A stretch of DNA of 64,000 nucleotides from an uncultured Alphaproteobacteria bacterium (lineage in GTDB: Bacteria > Pseudomonadota > Alphaproteobacteria > RF32 > CAG-239), in contig CALYAW010000001.1 in the NCBI GenBank assembly GCA_944393685.1, forward strand, positions 224,023 to 288,022, in the 5' to 3' direction. Below, one piece after another: positions 24,764 through 35,788 of this stretch (the stretch's first letter is position 1; each line of letters opens with the position of its first letter). The position numbers and the translations under genes are program-made. Under the pieces are notes generated by a model that ran no database searches, was not told where the DNA came from, and saw only the letters and a program-made list of their open reading frames with translations.

Positions 24764-27502
24764 ATGTCTCAAAAGATATGCCTTATTGATGGTTCGGGAT
24801 ATATTTTCCGAGCTTTTTATGCGTTGCCTCCGCTTAATGCGCCGGATGGAACACCGGTAAACGCGGTTTTTGGTTTTACAAATATGTTTATGCGTCTAAC
24901 ATCAAAAATAAAATGTGATTATTGTTTGGTTCTATTTGACGCAAAACGGCGTAATTTTCGGAATGATATTTTTCCCGACTACAAAGCGACACGGAAAGAA
25001 ACGCCGGAAGAATTGATACCTCAATTTCCAATAATTCATCAGGCTGTAGAGGCGTTGAATTTGCACTTTCTCGAAATGGAAGGTTTTGAGGCGGATGATT
25101 TAATAGCAACATATGCAAATATTGCATTATCCCAAGGGTTAGAGGTTGTTGTTGTTTCCGGAGACAAGGATTTGATGCAATTAATTCGCCCGGGAGTAGA
25201 ATTTTATGATCCGATGAAAGACAAATTTTTTAGTCCCGAAGACGTAAAAGAAAAGTTTGGGGTCTATCCGGACAAAGTTGTAGACGTGCAAGCACTTTCA
25301 GGAGACAGCATTGATAATGTCCCCGGTGTTCCTGGAATAGGACCAAAAACAGCGGCCCAGTTGATTAATGAATATGGTTCGCTGGAGGAAGTTTTGACAC
25401 ATGCCTCAGAAATCAAGCAAGAGAAACGTCGTCAACTCTTGTTGGAACATGCTCAAAATGCAAGAATTTCATTACAGTTGGTCACTCTAAAAGCAGACGC
25501 GCCTGTTCCGACAGAGATTGGTATTTATAAATGCAAAGCTCCGTCTCTGGAAATTGTTAATGAATTTATAGAGAAATATGGTTTCTACTCGCTTCGTTCA
25601 AAAGTTGAACGATGGGTTTCTGAACGCTGTTCATGTGTTGAGGATGAAAGCGTGAGCGGTGTATTTAAAGGGCTCGAAAAAAAATATGAAAAAGTTGTTT
25701 CTGAGACTGATCTTAAAAAGTGGCGAGAGAGAATTTTATCTGTTCGCCGATTTGCTTTTGATGTCATATCAAACGGAAGCGATGATATAGAAGGAATATC
25801 TTTGGCAGTAGAGCCAGGTGAGGCTTGTTATATCCCGTTTATAAAACAAGAAGCAGTAGAAAATTTTGATTTGTTTTCATTGCGTCCTATAATGGAAGGG
25901 GTGTCACCAAAAATTGTTTTGGACTTTTTGCTTCCGCTTTTCGCAAGCAAATCTGTTCTAAAAATAGGGCACAACATAAAAGCGTCAATGCACTTGCTTT
26001 CTAAAGTATCCGGAGAAAACGCTGATTTTTCGGCATTGGATGATGTTGCTGTTATTTCCTATGACTTATACAGCTCGGAACATACACATTCTTTGGAAGA
26101 GCTAAGCAAAAGATATCTTGAAGAAGAGGTTTCCAAAATAGAAGATTTAGTTGGCAGCGGCAAAAATAAAATAACCTTTTCTTCGGTCGATCAGACAGTG
26201 GCGACGACATTCATGTCAACGAGGGCAGATTGTATTTTGCGTTTATGGTTGTCACTGAAGTCTAGGTTACATCTTGAACAAAAGACGGCTGTATATGAGA
26301 ATTTTGATCGTAGGCTTATATCTGTTCTATACGCTATGGAAAGCAGGGGAATTTTGGTGGATGCCAAATCATTGCAAGAGCTGAGTGGCTATTTTAAAGA
26401 TATTTTGAACAAATATGAGAGAGAAATATATTCTCTTGCCGGTGAAGAATTCAATATTGGCTCCCCGAAACAAATTGGTGATATTCTTTTTGGAAAATTG
26501 GGTTTTAAGGGCAAAAAGACGCCCTCTGGAGCATGGCAAACCGGAGCGGATGTTTTGGAAGATTTGAAAGAGCAAGGGGTTTTGTTGGCGCAAAAAATAT
26601 TGGATTGGCGAGAAGCGAGCAAGCTCAAGTCGACATATACCGATGCTTTGTCTAGTTTGTTGGATAAAGAAAATCGTATTCATACGACATACTCACAAAC
26701 GGTTGTTAATACGGGAAGATTAGCATCCAATAACCCAAATCTCCAAAATATACCGGTACGCAGTGAAGATGGAAAAAAAATTCGAGCTTGTTTTATAGCT
26801 AAACCTGGTCATAAATTGATTTCAGCTGATTATTCTCAGGTTGAGCTAAGACTTTTAGCTTGTGTTGCCAATGTTAAAAAATTGAAAGAGGCTTTTGCTG
26901 CCGGTATAGACATTCATACAGCAACAGCTTCGCATGTTTTTGGTGTCCCGCCAGAAAAGGTGGATGCTAATTTACGTCGCCATGCCAAAGCGATAAATTT
27001 TGGGATTGTTTATGGAATTTCAGCCTATGGTTTGGCTAAACAAATTAATGTTGAACCGGCCGAGGCAAAAGCATACATAGATGCGTATTTTGCGCAGATG
27101 CCGGAAATCAAGGCTTATATGGATGAGACGATAAAATTTGCCCATGCGCATGATTATGTATTAACGCCATTTGGGCGTAAATGCGCGATTTTGGGAATAA
27201 ACGATTCCAACAAGCGTCTTTCAGCCAATGCGGAGCGAGCGGCAATAAACGCGCCGATACAAGGAGGCGCCGCAGACATAATCAAATTGGCAATGATAAG
27301 AGTTGAACGAGAGCTTAAAGCAAAAGGCTACAAAACAAAAATGCTATTACAGGTGCATGATGAGCTGGTTTTTGAATCTCCAGATGAAGAAGTGGAACAA
27401 GCAAGTAAGGAAATAAAGGAAATAATGGAAAATATTGTTGATTATGAAGTTCCTTTTATTGCCGAAGTCGGTATAGGCACCAATTGGTCAGAGGCGCACT
27501 AA
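24764..27502 (+). CDS. polA: DNA polymerase I
   Basis: Okazaki-fragment maturation and repair polymerase, 912 residues. The 5' nuclease domain is intact (KICLIDGSGYIFRAFYALPPL, GFEADDLIATYA, VVSGDKDLMQL, ALSGDSIDNVPGVPGIG). The polymerase domain has SADYSQVELRLLA, RRHAKAINFGIVYG and LLQVHDELVFE with the two catalytic acids. The middle 3'-5' exonuclease domain keeps its fold, but FDTET is FDVIS, the NLKYD-type Asp is Ser, and the third motif lacks the Tyr/Asp pair, so it should not proofread. Confidence 0.97.
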   Translation: MSQKICLIDGSGYIFRAFYALPPLNAPDGTPVNAVFGFTNMFMRLTSKIKCDYCLVLFDAKRRNFRNDIFPDYKATRKETPEELIPQFPIIHQAVEALNLHFLEMEGFEADDLIATYANIALSQGLEVVVVSGDKDLMQLIRPGVEFYDPMKDKFFSPEDVKEKFGVYPDKVVDVQALSGDSIDNVPGVPGIGPKTAAQLINEYGSLEEVLTHASEIKQEKRRQLLLEHAQNARISLQLVTLKADAPVPTEIGIYKCKAPSLEIVNEFIEKYGFYSLRSKVERWVSERCSCVEDESVSGVFKGLEKKYEKVVSETDLKKWRERILSVRRFAFDVISNGSDDIEGISLAVEPGEACYIPFIKQEAVENFDLFSLRPIMEGVSPKIVLDFLLPLFASKSVLKIGHNIKASMHLLSKVSGENADFSALDDVAVISYDLYSSEHTHSLEELSKRYLEEEVSKIEDLVGSGKNKITFSSVDQTVATTFMSTRADCILRLWLSLKSRLHLEQKTAVYENFDRRLISVLYAMESRGILVDAKSLQELSGYFKDILNKYEREIYSLAGEEFNIGSPKQIGDILFGKLGFKGKKTPSGAWQTGADVLEDLKEQGVLLAQKILDWREASKLKSTYTDALSSLLDKENRIHTTYSQTVVNTGRLASNNPNLQNIPVRSEDGKKIRACFIAKPGHKLISADYSQVELRLLACVANVKKLKEAFAAGIDIHTATASHVFGVPPEKVDANLRRHAKAINFGIVYGISAYGLAKQINVEPAEAKAYIDAYFAQMPEIKAYMDETIKFAHAHDYVLTPFGRKCAILGINDSNKRLSANAERAAINAPIQGGAADIIKLAMIRVERELKAKGYKTKMLLQVHDELVFESPDEEVEQASKEIKEIMENIVDYEVPFIAEVGIGTNWSEAH

Positions 27503-30458
<2,956 letters not shown>

Positions 30459-30462
30459 GTTA

Positions 30463-30505
30463 TAAACAAAAACCCCGCAAGAAAATCTCGCGGGGTTTTT
30501 GTTTA
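30463..30505 (+). terminator. Strong terminator of gyrB
   Basis: Perfect 16-base inverted repeat (30463-30478 with 30490-30505) around a CCCCGC/GCGGGG core, with an 11-base loop and a T5 run inside the 3' arm. Also faces the nadE gene on the other strand. Confidence 0.95.
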
Positions 30506-30529
30506 TCGTTACAGTTAATGACAAGGTTG

Positions 30530-31339
30530 TTATATCAAATTATTATCCGGTCGCTTAATGGGCAAATAAGGAGGAAGCTGTTTACGTTTAAAAGCCTGAG
30601 ATTTATAGCGATTAATAATCCACCTGACAGTTTTGGGCTCAAATCCGGCCGCGCAAATTTCATTTTCTGATTTTCCCATATCCAAATACAGATGCAAAAC
30701 CTTGTCCAAGAGAGCATAAGGCGGTAAAGTATCTTCGTCTTTTTGATGATCTGCCAACTCGGCACTGGGAGCGCGAGAAATGACCTCTTTTGGCAAAACG
30801 GGAGAGATGGTGTTGCGCCACCGCGCTAAGTCAAAAATCTCAGATTTGTAAAGATTGGCTATTGGCGCCAGTCCTCCACAAGTATCACCATAGAGAGTAC
30901 AATAGCCCATAGCAATTTCGGATTTATTTCCGCAGGCTAAAACGAGGTAATCAAACTGGTTGGAAAAGGCCATCAGAAATTTTCCTCTGGCACGTGCCTG
31001 CAAATTTTCCAAAACGACTTGCTTTGGATTTTGGTCGAAAGCGTGTGCCAAAAACAGAGTCTCTTCATCAATCAACGGGTTGATATCAAGTTCTTGAAAA
31101 ATAAGGTTGTTTCTTTGAGAAATCTCTCTGGCAATTCTTAAACTCAAGTCTGAAGTATGCTTAGTTTTCATCATCAAAGCATGAACATTTTCACCACCCA
31201 AGGCATCAGTCGCCAACACGGAACAAAGAGCGGAATCCAAGCCGCCTGAAAGGCCCAAACATACTTTTGAAAAACCATTTTTAACACAAAAATCTTTTAA
31301 GCCTGCAGTTAGATTGTCCCAAATTTTTTTCATCAGCAA
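30530..31339 (-). CDS. nadE: NAD synthetase, single-domain form
   Basis: ATP-pyrophosphatase enzyme that amidates a carboxyl to an amide with ATP; classically it converts deamido-NAD to NAD. P-loop LGLSGGLDSALC is at about residues 28-39; LQARARGKFLMAFSN, ACGNKSEIAMGYCTLYGDT and KSEIFDLARW are synthetase signatures. These resemble the C-terminal half of the glutamine-dependent enzymes common in Alphaproteobacteria, but the N-terminal amidohydrolase half is absent (269 residues), so ammonia would have to be the nitrogen source or come from a partner. Overlaps the adenylyltransferase by 7 bases. Confidence 0.9.
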   Translation of the reverse strand: MLMKKIWDNLTAGLKDFCVKNGFSKVCLGLSGGLDSALCSVLATDALGGENVHALMMKTKHTSDLSLRIAREISQRNNLIFQELDINPLIDEETLFLAHAFDQNPKQVVLENLQARARGKFLMAFSNQFDYLVLACGNKSEIAMGYCTLYGDTCGGLAPIANLYKSEIFDLARWRNTISPVLPKEVISRAPSAELADHQKDEDTLPPYALLDKVLHLYLDMGKSENEICAAGFEPKTVRWIINRYKSQAFKRKQLPPYLPIKRPDNNLI

Positions 31340-31869
31340 ACACCCTTTTCGGTAGGAATGAGGTCTTCTATCATTTTATGAATTTCTTGAGGCACAAAAT
31401 CATGCCAGCGTTTATCACCGATTTTAATCATGTCGCGTACCATGGAGCCAGAAACGTAGGGGAAGCCATAATCCACACGATTTTCAATCTGAATATTGGC
31501 AAAGATATCTCTAAACCACTGTGCGTCATATTCGCTACCGGCATAGTAGACTTCGGGCAAGGGTTCATTCGGACAGGCTTCTTTTAAAAAATCCATAACA
31601 AAAGCACCCCATTGTGTAGGATTATTGATATCAAACATACCAAGAATTTTTAATCTCTTGGCTTCAGGTTTGGCAGCAAAGATTTTTTGCAGCATTTCTT
31701 TTCTTTGAATATAGCTGTAAGGGTTTCTCTCTGTTCCCTGTTCTTGCACGGAGCCTAAAATGATAACGACATTTTGGCACTCGCGAAGCATCCTGCGTAT
31801 AAGTTTTATATGCCCTATATGAGGAGGTTGAGCCCGCATAATGGCTAATCCGCTTTGATATAATGTCAT
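31333..31869 (-). CDS. NadM-like nicotinamide-nucleotide adenylyltransferase
   Basis: 178-residue nucleotidylyltransferase. The HxGH motif is in AQPPHIGHIKLI, followed by ILGSVQEQGTERNPYSYIQR, like the NMNAT domain of NadM and NMNAT/Nudix proteins, and the second ATP motif is SGSMVRDMI. No Nudix domain follows. It would transfer AMP from ATP to NMN to make NAD. It overlaps nadE, so the pair is co-translated and acts in NAD synthesis. NadD-type enzymes are shaped differently (GGTFDPIH), so this is the NMN-preferring kind by motif. Confidence 0.85.
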   Translation of the reverse strand: MTLYQSGLAIMRAQPPHIGHIKLIRRMLRECQNVVIILGSVQEQGTERNPYSYIQRKEMLQKIFAAKPEAKRLKILGMFDINNPTQWGAFVMDFLKEACPNEPLPEVYYAGSEYDAQWFRDIFANIQIENRVDYGFPYVSGSMVRDMIKIGDKRWHDFVPQEIHKMIEDLIPTEKGVC

Positions 31870-31928
31870 ATTATTCCTCCTTTAAACAAATTATAGGTTT
31901 AATGATAAAATAAAGCAAATATATTATG

Positions 31929-31957
31929 TTGACAGTTTTTGTTAAGCAGGTTTAAAC
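31929..31957 (+). promoter_or_regulatory. Candidate promoter of the porin gene
   Basis: TTGACA at 31929-31934 with a 17-18 base spacer to TTAAACT, 30 bases before the porin start. Perfect -35, weak -10. Confidence 0.45.
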
Positions 31958-31986
31958 TTGAATTATCACTTATTTGGAAAGACAAT

Positions 31987-33096
31987 ATGAAAAGAATTTT
32001 TTTGCTGGCGTTATTTGCTTTGAATTTTTCTTCGGCATACGCGGGGGAATGGTCTTTTGATGTCTCCGGCGATGCGCGAGGAGCTTATGGTTATTCAGAT
32101 GTTGCCGAACGTTTTGAAAAAAATGATGAGAACAACGATGGTTTTGGTGATGCCGAGGTTAATTTTAGCGCCTATTATGAAGCAGATGAAGATTATTCTT
32201 TAAGCTTTAACTTAGATCTTATGGTAGGCATCAACGAAGAGTTGCAAGATTATAATCAAGGACGTTGGGGTGAAGAGGCTTATGTCATTTCCAATACACC
32301 TCTTGGTGAACTTCAAGGTGGGCAGATGTACAATGTAGCTTACCAGTTTTACGAAGGAGCCCCAAAGGTTGGAATATTGTATAACAATTCCGATATTGTT
32401 AATTTTATAAGTAACCCCAATTGGAAGAGAACAAAAAAAGAAACCAAATTTGCTACTCTGAACACAACATACATTAATACGGACGGAGTGGCTCCAAAAG
32501 TCAATTATATTACGCCGGAAGTTTTTGGAAGCAAAATAGGAATTAGTTATATTCCAGAAACATATAATCGTCGCGGACTAATCAATAAGCATGCAGACTA
32601 TGCGCAAGATGATGGGTGGCTAGGAGCTTTTTCAACTACGCATGATATGGGATTTTTTGATATTAATGCATCAATTAGTTATGCGCAGTTTCATCAAGAT
32701 GACAAAGAGTTTTCAGCCGGTATGCGCATAAGTCGCGGGAATTGGAGCTTAGGCGGAGGGTTGCGCAAAACATATATCGATGGGAAAGAAGAAAAAGCAG
32801 TAACCAATGCCGAACTTCCGGAATTTTTTGACGAATATAGAGAAGGTCAAAGTTGGGAAATTGGTCTGGGTTATGAATTTGGTCCTTTTCAAAGCGCTTT
32901 AACTTATTTTGAATCCACATCAGGCAGGACAAAGAATCAAGATAAAGTCTGGATGTTTTCTAACCAATATCAGCTCAGTAAAAATATTCTTGTTTATGCA
33001 GCGGCAGCGCACGTAGATTTTGAAGGAGATAACAATTTTTTAGAAAACAATAATCAAGGCTGGGCTTTTGTTGGAGGCGTAGGAGTGACTTTTTAG
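31987..33096 (+). CDS. Outer membrane porin-like beta-barrel protein
   Basis: 369 residues from the chosen ATG (31987), which follows GGAAAG and begins a clean signal peptide MKRIFLLALFALNFSSAYAG. The rest alternates short aromatic-rich strands (e.g. EVNFSAYYEADEDYSLSFNL, SWEIGLGYEFGPFQSALTYF) and ends in FVGGVGVTF, the terminal Phe motif read by the Bam machinery. This is the general shape of alphaproteobacterial porins. The frame is open upstream to 31939, but that extension would bury the signal. A response-regulator gene follows 9 bases later. Confidence 0.88.
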   Translation: MKRIFLLALFALNFSSAYAGEWSFDVSGDARGAYGYSDVAERFEKNDENNDGFGDAEVNFSAYYEADEDYSLSFNLDLMVGINEELQDYNQGRWGEEAYVISNTPLGELQGGQMYNVAYQFYEGAPKVGILYNNSDIVNFISNPNWKRTKKETKFATLNTTYINTDGVAPKVNYITPEVFGSKIGISYIPETYNRRGLINKHADYAQDDGWLGAFSTTHDMGFFDINASISYAQFHQDDKEFSAGMRISRGNWSLGGGLRKTYIDGKEEKAVTNAELPEFFDEYREGQSWEIGLGYEFGPFQSALTYFESTSGRTKNQDKVWMFSNQYQLSKNILVYAAAAHVDFEGDNNFLENNNQGWAFVGGVGVTF

Positions 33097-33105
33097 GAGG
33101 AAAAG

Positions 33106-33732
33106 ATGTCTAATATTCTTTTTATATCCCATAATGAAGCTTTTAAAAATGATTTGAGCGACCAAATTCGCTTGCATGCGGGAGGCTTTGATTTTATCAC
33201 ATCGGATAAGGATGTTTCTCCGGATATTTTGTTAATTGATGAGGATGTAGACGCTCTCAAAAAATATCATGCTCAGAATCTTAGAGCTCCAACGATATTT
33301 TTAACGTCAAAACCGGAAGAGGTTCTGGATACATCAAGCATAAATCATCTGATTATAAAACCATTTGAACTAGGTTTTTTTCTGGATGAACTGCGAGCTT
33401 GCTTAAATATATATGACAATAGTGAAGAAGGTTTTTTAACATTTAATCAATACCAGTTACGCCCTGCTTGCAAAGATATTATAAATTTGCGCAATAATGA
33501 AGAAACAAAGCTAACGGAGAAAGAGGTGGCGGTTCTGAAATATCTCTACAAATTTCAAGATAGGATAGTGGGTAAGAATGAGTTATTGCAAAATGTCTGG
33601 GAATATTCTCCCGATGTAACGACCCACACCATAGAAACACATATTTATAGATTACGTCAAAAAGTTGAACATGATGATTTGAGTGCACAGTTAATTTTGA
33701 CGGTTGACGGAGGATACCAACTCAAAGTTTAA
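33106..33732 (+). CDS. OmpR/PhoB-type response regulator with atypical receiver
   Basis: 208 residues: receiver domain (about 1-110) and winged-helix DNA-binding domain (about 115-208) with LTEKEVAVLKYLYK, NELLQNVWEY and THTIETHIYRLRQKVE. In the receiver the phosphoacceptor Asp45 (LLIDED), the Thr switch (IFLTS) and Lys (IIKPF) are present, but the acidic pair after the first strand is Ser-His (ILFISHNE), so Mg-dependent phosphorylation is doubtful. An AGGAGGAAAAG ribosome site lies in the 9-base gap after the porin, so both are made together. No histidine kinase is near. Confidence 0.9.
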   Translation: MSNILFISHNEAFKNDLSDQIRLHAGGFDFITSDKDVSPDILLIDEDVDALKKYHAQNLRAPTIFLTSKPEEVLDTSSINHLIIKPFELGFFLDELRACLNIYDNSEEGFLTFNQYQLRPACKDIINLRNNEETKLTEKEVAVLKYLYKFQDRIVGKNELLQNVWEYSPDVTTHTIETHIYRLRQKVEHDDLSAQLILTVDGGYQLKV

Positions 33733-33990
33733 AAGCAAAGCCTCCCTGAAACAGGAAGGCTTTTTTAGTTGTAAAAAATCACCATAGTCTCCACCATGGT
33801 TTTTAGAGCATCCTCTGAAGATTCTCTTTAAGAGGAGCTTACCATATAAATATCCATCACGCATAAAGAAAGTTGTGATACTATTTTCATCGTTGTTAAG
33901 AGAATAAAAGAGTTCGTCAGTTATTTCTTCAGGTGTAGTATGGTAGAAGAAGTTAAATAAACGAATCTTTTGAGGCTCAAATTTAAAGAA
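33694..33990 (-). pseudogene. In-frame open extension beyond the xth stop, possible remnant
   Basis: Directly after the TGA of xth (33991-33993) the same reading frame stays open for 99 codons, with protein-like composition (stretches such as FFYHTTPEEITDELFYSL and TTFFMRDGYLYGKLLLKR). The last quarter runs antisense to the response regulator. There is no ribosome site or good start codon; the first ATG is at 33864. It may be the remnant of an old gene or an unread tail. Family not recognised. Confidence 0.3.
33737..33766 (+). terminator. Terminator after porin and response regulator
   Basis: AAAGCCTCCCTG/CAGGAAGGCTTT hairpin (one mismatch) with an AAA loop and a T6 tail. Ends the porin-regulator transcript. 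Confidence 0.9.
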
Positions 33991-34797
33991 TCAAAGCTTT
34001 ATTTTTGTCAAAACAGGAACGTGATCAGATGGCCTTCCGCACAGACGCAACTCTTTAATAACTTGGGTATTAAGAATTCTGTTTTGCAAATTCTGCGTAA
34101 CCCAAATATGGTCAAGTCGTCTGCCCTTGTCATTGCTTTGCCAATTAGGGTTTCGATAGCTCCACCACGAATATATTTTTTGAGGTTCCGGATAGAATTT
34201 GCGTACAGCATCGACAAAATCAAGAGACTTGAACAAGCGAGTTAACCGTTCCACTTCGATTGGCGTATGAGAAACTATTTTTAGCAGTTGCTTATGATTC
34301 CATACATCATTTTCCGATGGCGCAACGTTAAAATCACCGCACAAAATCGTTTTTCTGTTTTTTAGTTCAGGTTTATTTTGTTCAAAATATTCAGCAATAT
34401 CATCCATGAAACAAAGTTTGTGCGCAAAAGCTAAATTTTCTATCGGATCAGGAATATCCCCACCGGCAGGAACATAAAGATTATTAATTTCAATGTCATC
34501 AAAAACAGTAGCTTTTATATGTCTGGCATCTTTTTTTCCTACCCAGTTGCGTTGAGCGATATTGTTGAGAGGAACTTTAGAAAGAATAGCGACACCGTTA
34601 TATCCGGCTTGTCCATACAAAGCAATATGTTCAAAGCCAAGTTTTTTTACTTCTTCAAAAGGAAAATCTTCTTCTTTTGCCTTTACCTCCTGCAAACAAA
34701 CAATGTCAGGAGATACTAACTGACAGAGCAAGTTTAGAGGAGAAAGACGAATTCGGATTGAGTTAACATTCCATGTTATAAGTTTAAATGAGTCCAT
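33991..34797 (-). CDS. xth: Exodeoxyribonuclease III
   Basis: AP endonuclease/3' exonuclease of base excision repair. EEP-fold motifs: LITWNVNSIRIR, CLQEVKAKEEDFP (metal Glu), YVPAGGD, CGDFNVAPSENDVW, GRRLDHIWVT and SDHVPV, all catalytic residues present. The frame is open upstream to 34863, but the ATG at 34797 starts 4 bases after the lolA stop and directly before the conserved domain, so I use it (268 residues). lolA-xth is a common alphaproteobacterial pair. Confidence 0.95.
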   Translation of the reverse strand: MDSFKLITWNVNSIRIRLSPLNLLCQLVSPDIVCLQEVKAKEEDFPFEEVKKLGFEHIALYGQAGYNGVAILSKVPLNNIAQRNWVGKKDARHIKATVFDDIEINNLYVPAGGDIPDPIENLAFAHKLCFMDDIAEYFEQNKPELKNRKTILCGDFNVAPSENDVWNHKQLLKIVSHTPIEVERLTRLFKSLDFVDAVRKFYPEPQKIYSWWSYRNPNWQSNDKGRRLDHIWVTQNLQNRILNTQVIKELRLCGRPSDHVPVLTKIKL

Positions 34798-34801
34798 ATT
34801 C

Positions 34802-35410
34802 TTATTTTTTCTTTTTATATCCGTTGCCTTTGTTTTTCTTGAACTTAAATATTTTATCATCAAGATTTTCGTCTTTTTTCATATCATAAAGAGACACGGA
34901 AACCTCGACACTTTGAGGATCGACAATTTTCCATTGCTTTAATTCCATGGGACTATTTGAAAAGACCAATGTTATAGGGCCTAAATCGCCTTTTTCCGCA
35001 TAATCAAGGGTAATAGAGGTCGAGCCGGCATCTTGATAAAAATCTGAAATTTTTATTTTTTTTCCATCAATTTTAATATCATTTGCCAAAATCAGACTGG
35101 CTGGAATATCGTCATAATTGATATGCGTCACCTGATCAAGTTCAAGATCGTTATAAACGATAAAATCACCGTCACCGACAATCAAAACATTTGTCGGGTC
35201 AGCATATTCCATGCGAATTTTGTTAGGTTTTTTAATAAAAAGACGTCCTTCTGCGGTGGCGCCGTTACTAGCCATTTGTACGAATGTCGCCTCCATACTT
35301 TGGATATTATTAAGATAATTTTCAATTTTACGAATATTTTCTGGACTTTGAGCATATGCCAATTTATTCCATAAAAAAACAGCGACCAGCACAACAAATA
35401 TTTTTTTCAT
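34802..35410 (-). CDS. lolA: Outer-membrane lipoprotein carrier protein LolA
   Basis: Periplasmic chaperone that carries lipoproteins from LolCDE to the outer membrane. Signal peptide MKKIFVVLVAVFLWNKLAYA, then IENYLNNIQSMEATFVQ, EGRLFIKKPNKIRMEY and the hydrophobic strand VLIVGDGDFIVYND, all LolA marks. C-terminus is Lys-rich (KNKGNGYKKKK). 202 residues, typical. Upstream of xth on one transcript. Confidence 0.93.
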   Translation of the reverse strand: MKKIFVVLVAVFLWNKLAYAQSPENIRKIENYLNNIQSMEATFVQMASNGATAEGRLFIKKPNKIRMEYADPTNVLIVGDGDFIVYNDLELDQVTHINYDDIPASLILANDIKIDGKKIKISDFYQDAGSTSITLDYAEKGDLGPITLVFSNSPMELKQWKIVDPQSVEVSVSLYDMKKDENLDDKIFKFKKNKGNGYKKKK

Positions 35411-35479
35411 TATAACACCTAATTTGTTCTATGAATACTTATTCTAATATAATCAATAAAACAAATTAGTAAACACAAA

Positions 35480-35519
35480 GATACCCCTTGTTAGATTTAA
35501 AGCCGACACAAGGGGTATC
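35480..35519 (-). terminator. Hairpin after the small Ser-rich gene
   Basis: Perfect 12-base inverted repeat GATACCCCTTGT/ACAAGGGGTATC around a 16-base loop. On the minus strand it follows the small gene at 35531-35692 and is succeeded by TTTGTGTTT; on the plus strand it is followed by A6. Confidence 0.75.
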
Positions 35520-35530
35520 AAAAAAGCTAA

Positions 35531-35692
35531 TTAGTAATTTTTAGAACAACCGCAACCACGTGAGTGAGAAGTGTTTTCATTATTTTGTGTTTGATTTTTG
35601 TCGGAAGTTGTAGAAGAACTTTCATGGCTTGCTGATGCTGACATCTTTTTGTCGGAAGACTTGGAAGAATTATCTCTCATATCTTTACACAT
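35531..35692 (-). CDS. Small Ser-rich protein with Cys-Gly-Cys tail
   Basis: 53-residue open frame with an ideal AAGGAG ribosome site 8 bases before the ATG and a perfect hairpin 12 bases after the stop, so it is very likely translated. Composition is extreme: Ser/Asn/Asp/Lys rich, no hydrophobic core, with MCKDMRDN at the start and HSRGCGCSKNY at the end. The three Cys (2, 47, 49) might bind metal or form thioether or disulfide links. No family recognised. Located between lolA-xth and the DNA methyltransferase. Confidence 0.65.
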   Translation of the reverse strand: MCKDMRDNSSKSSDKKMSASASHESSSTTSDKNQTQNNENTSHSRGCGCSKNY

Positions 35693-35788
35693 TATAAAAT
35701 CTCCTTAAAATTTTTGATTTATGCAAGGATTTTCTTGCAACGACAACAAATTTAAGATTGAAAGATAAAAAAACAATAGAACCTAATC

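Noticed and set aside
33991-33993. TGA read-through or recoding at the end of xth
   Set aside because: Exonuclease III ends at its normal place (SDHVPV plus a few residues), and other genes in the window use TGA as a stop, for example yejA and its upstream neighbour at their ATGA overlaps.
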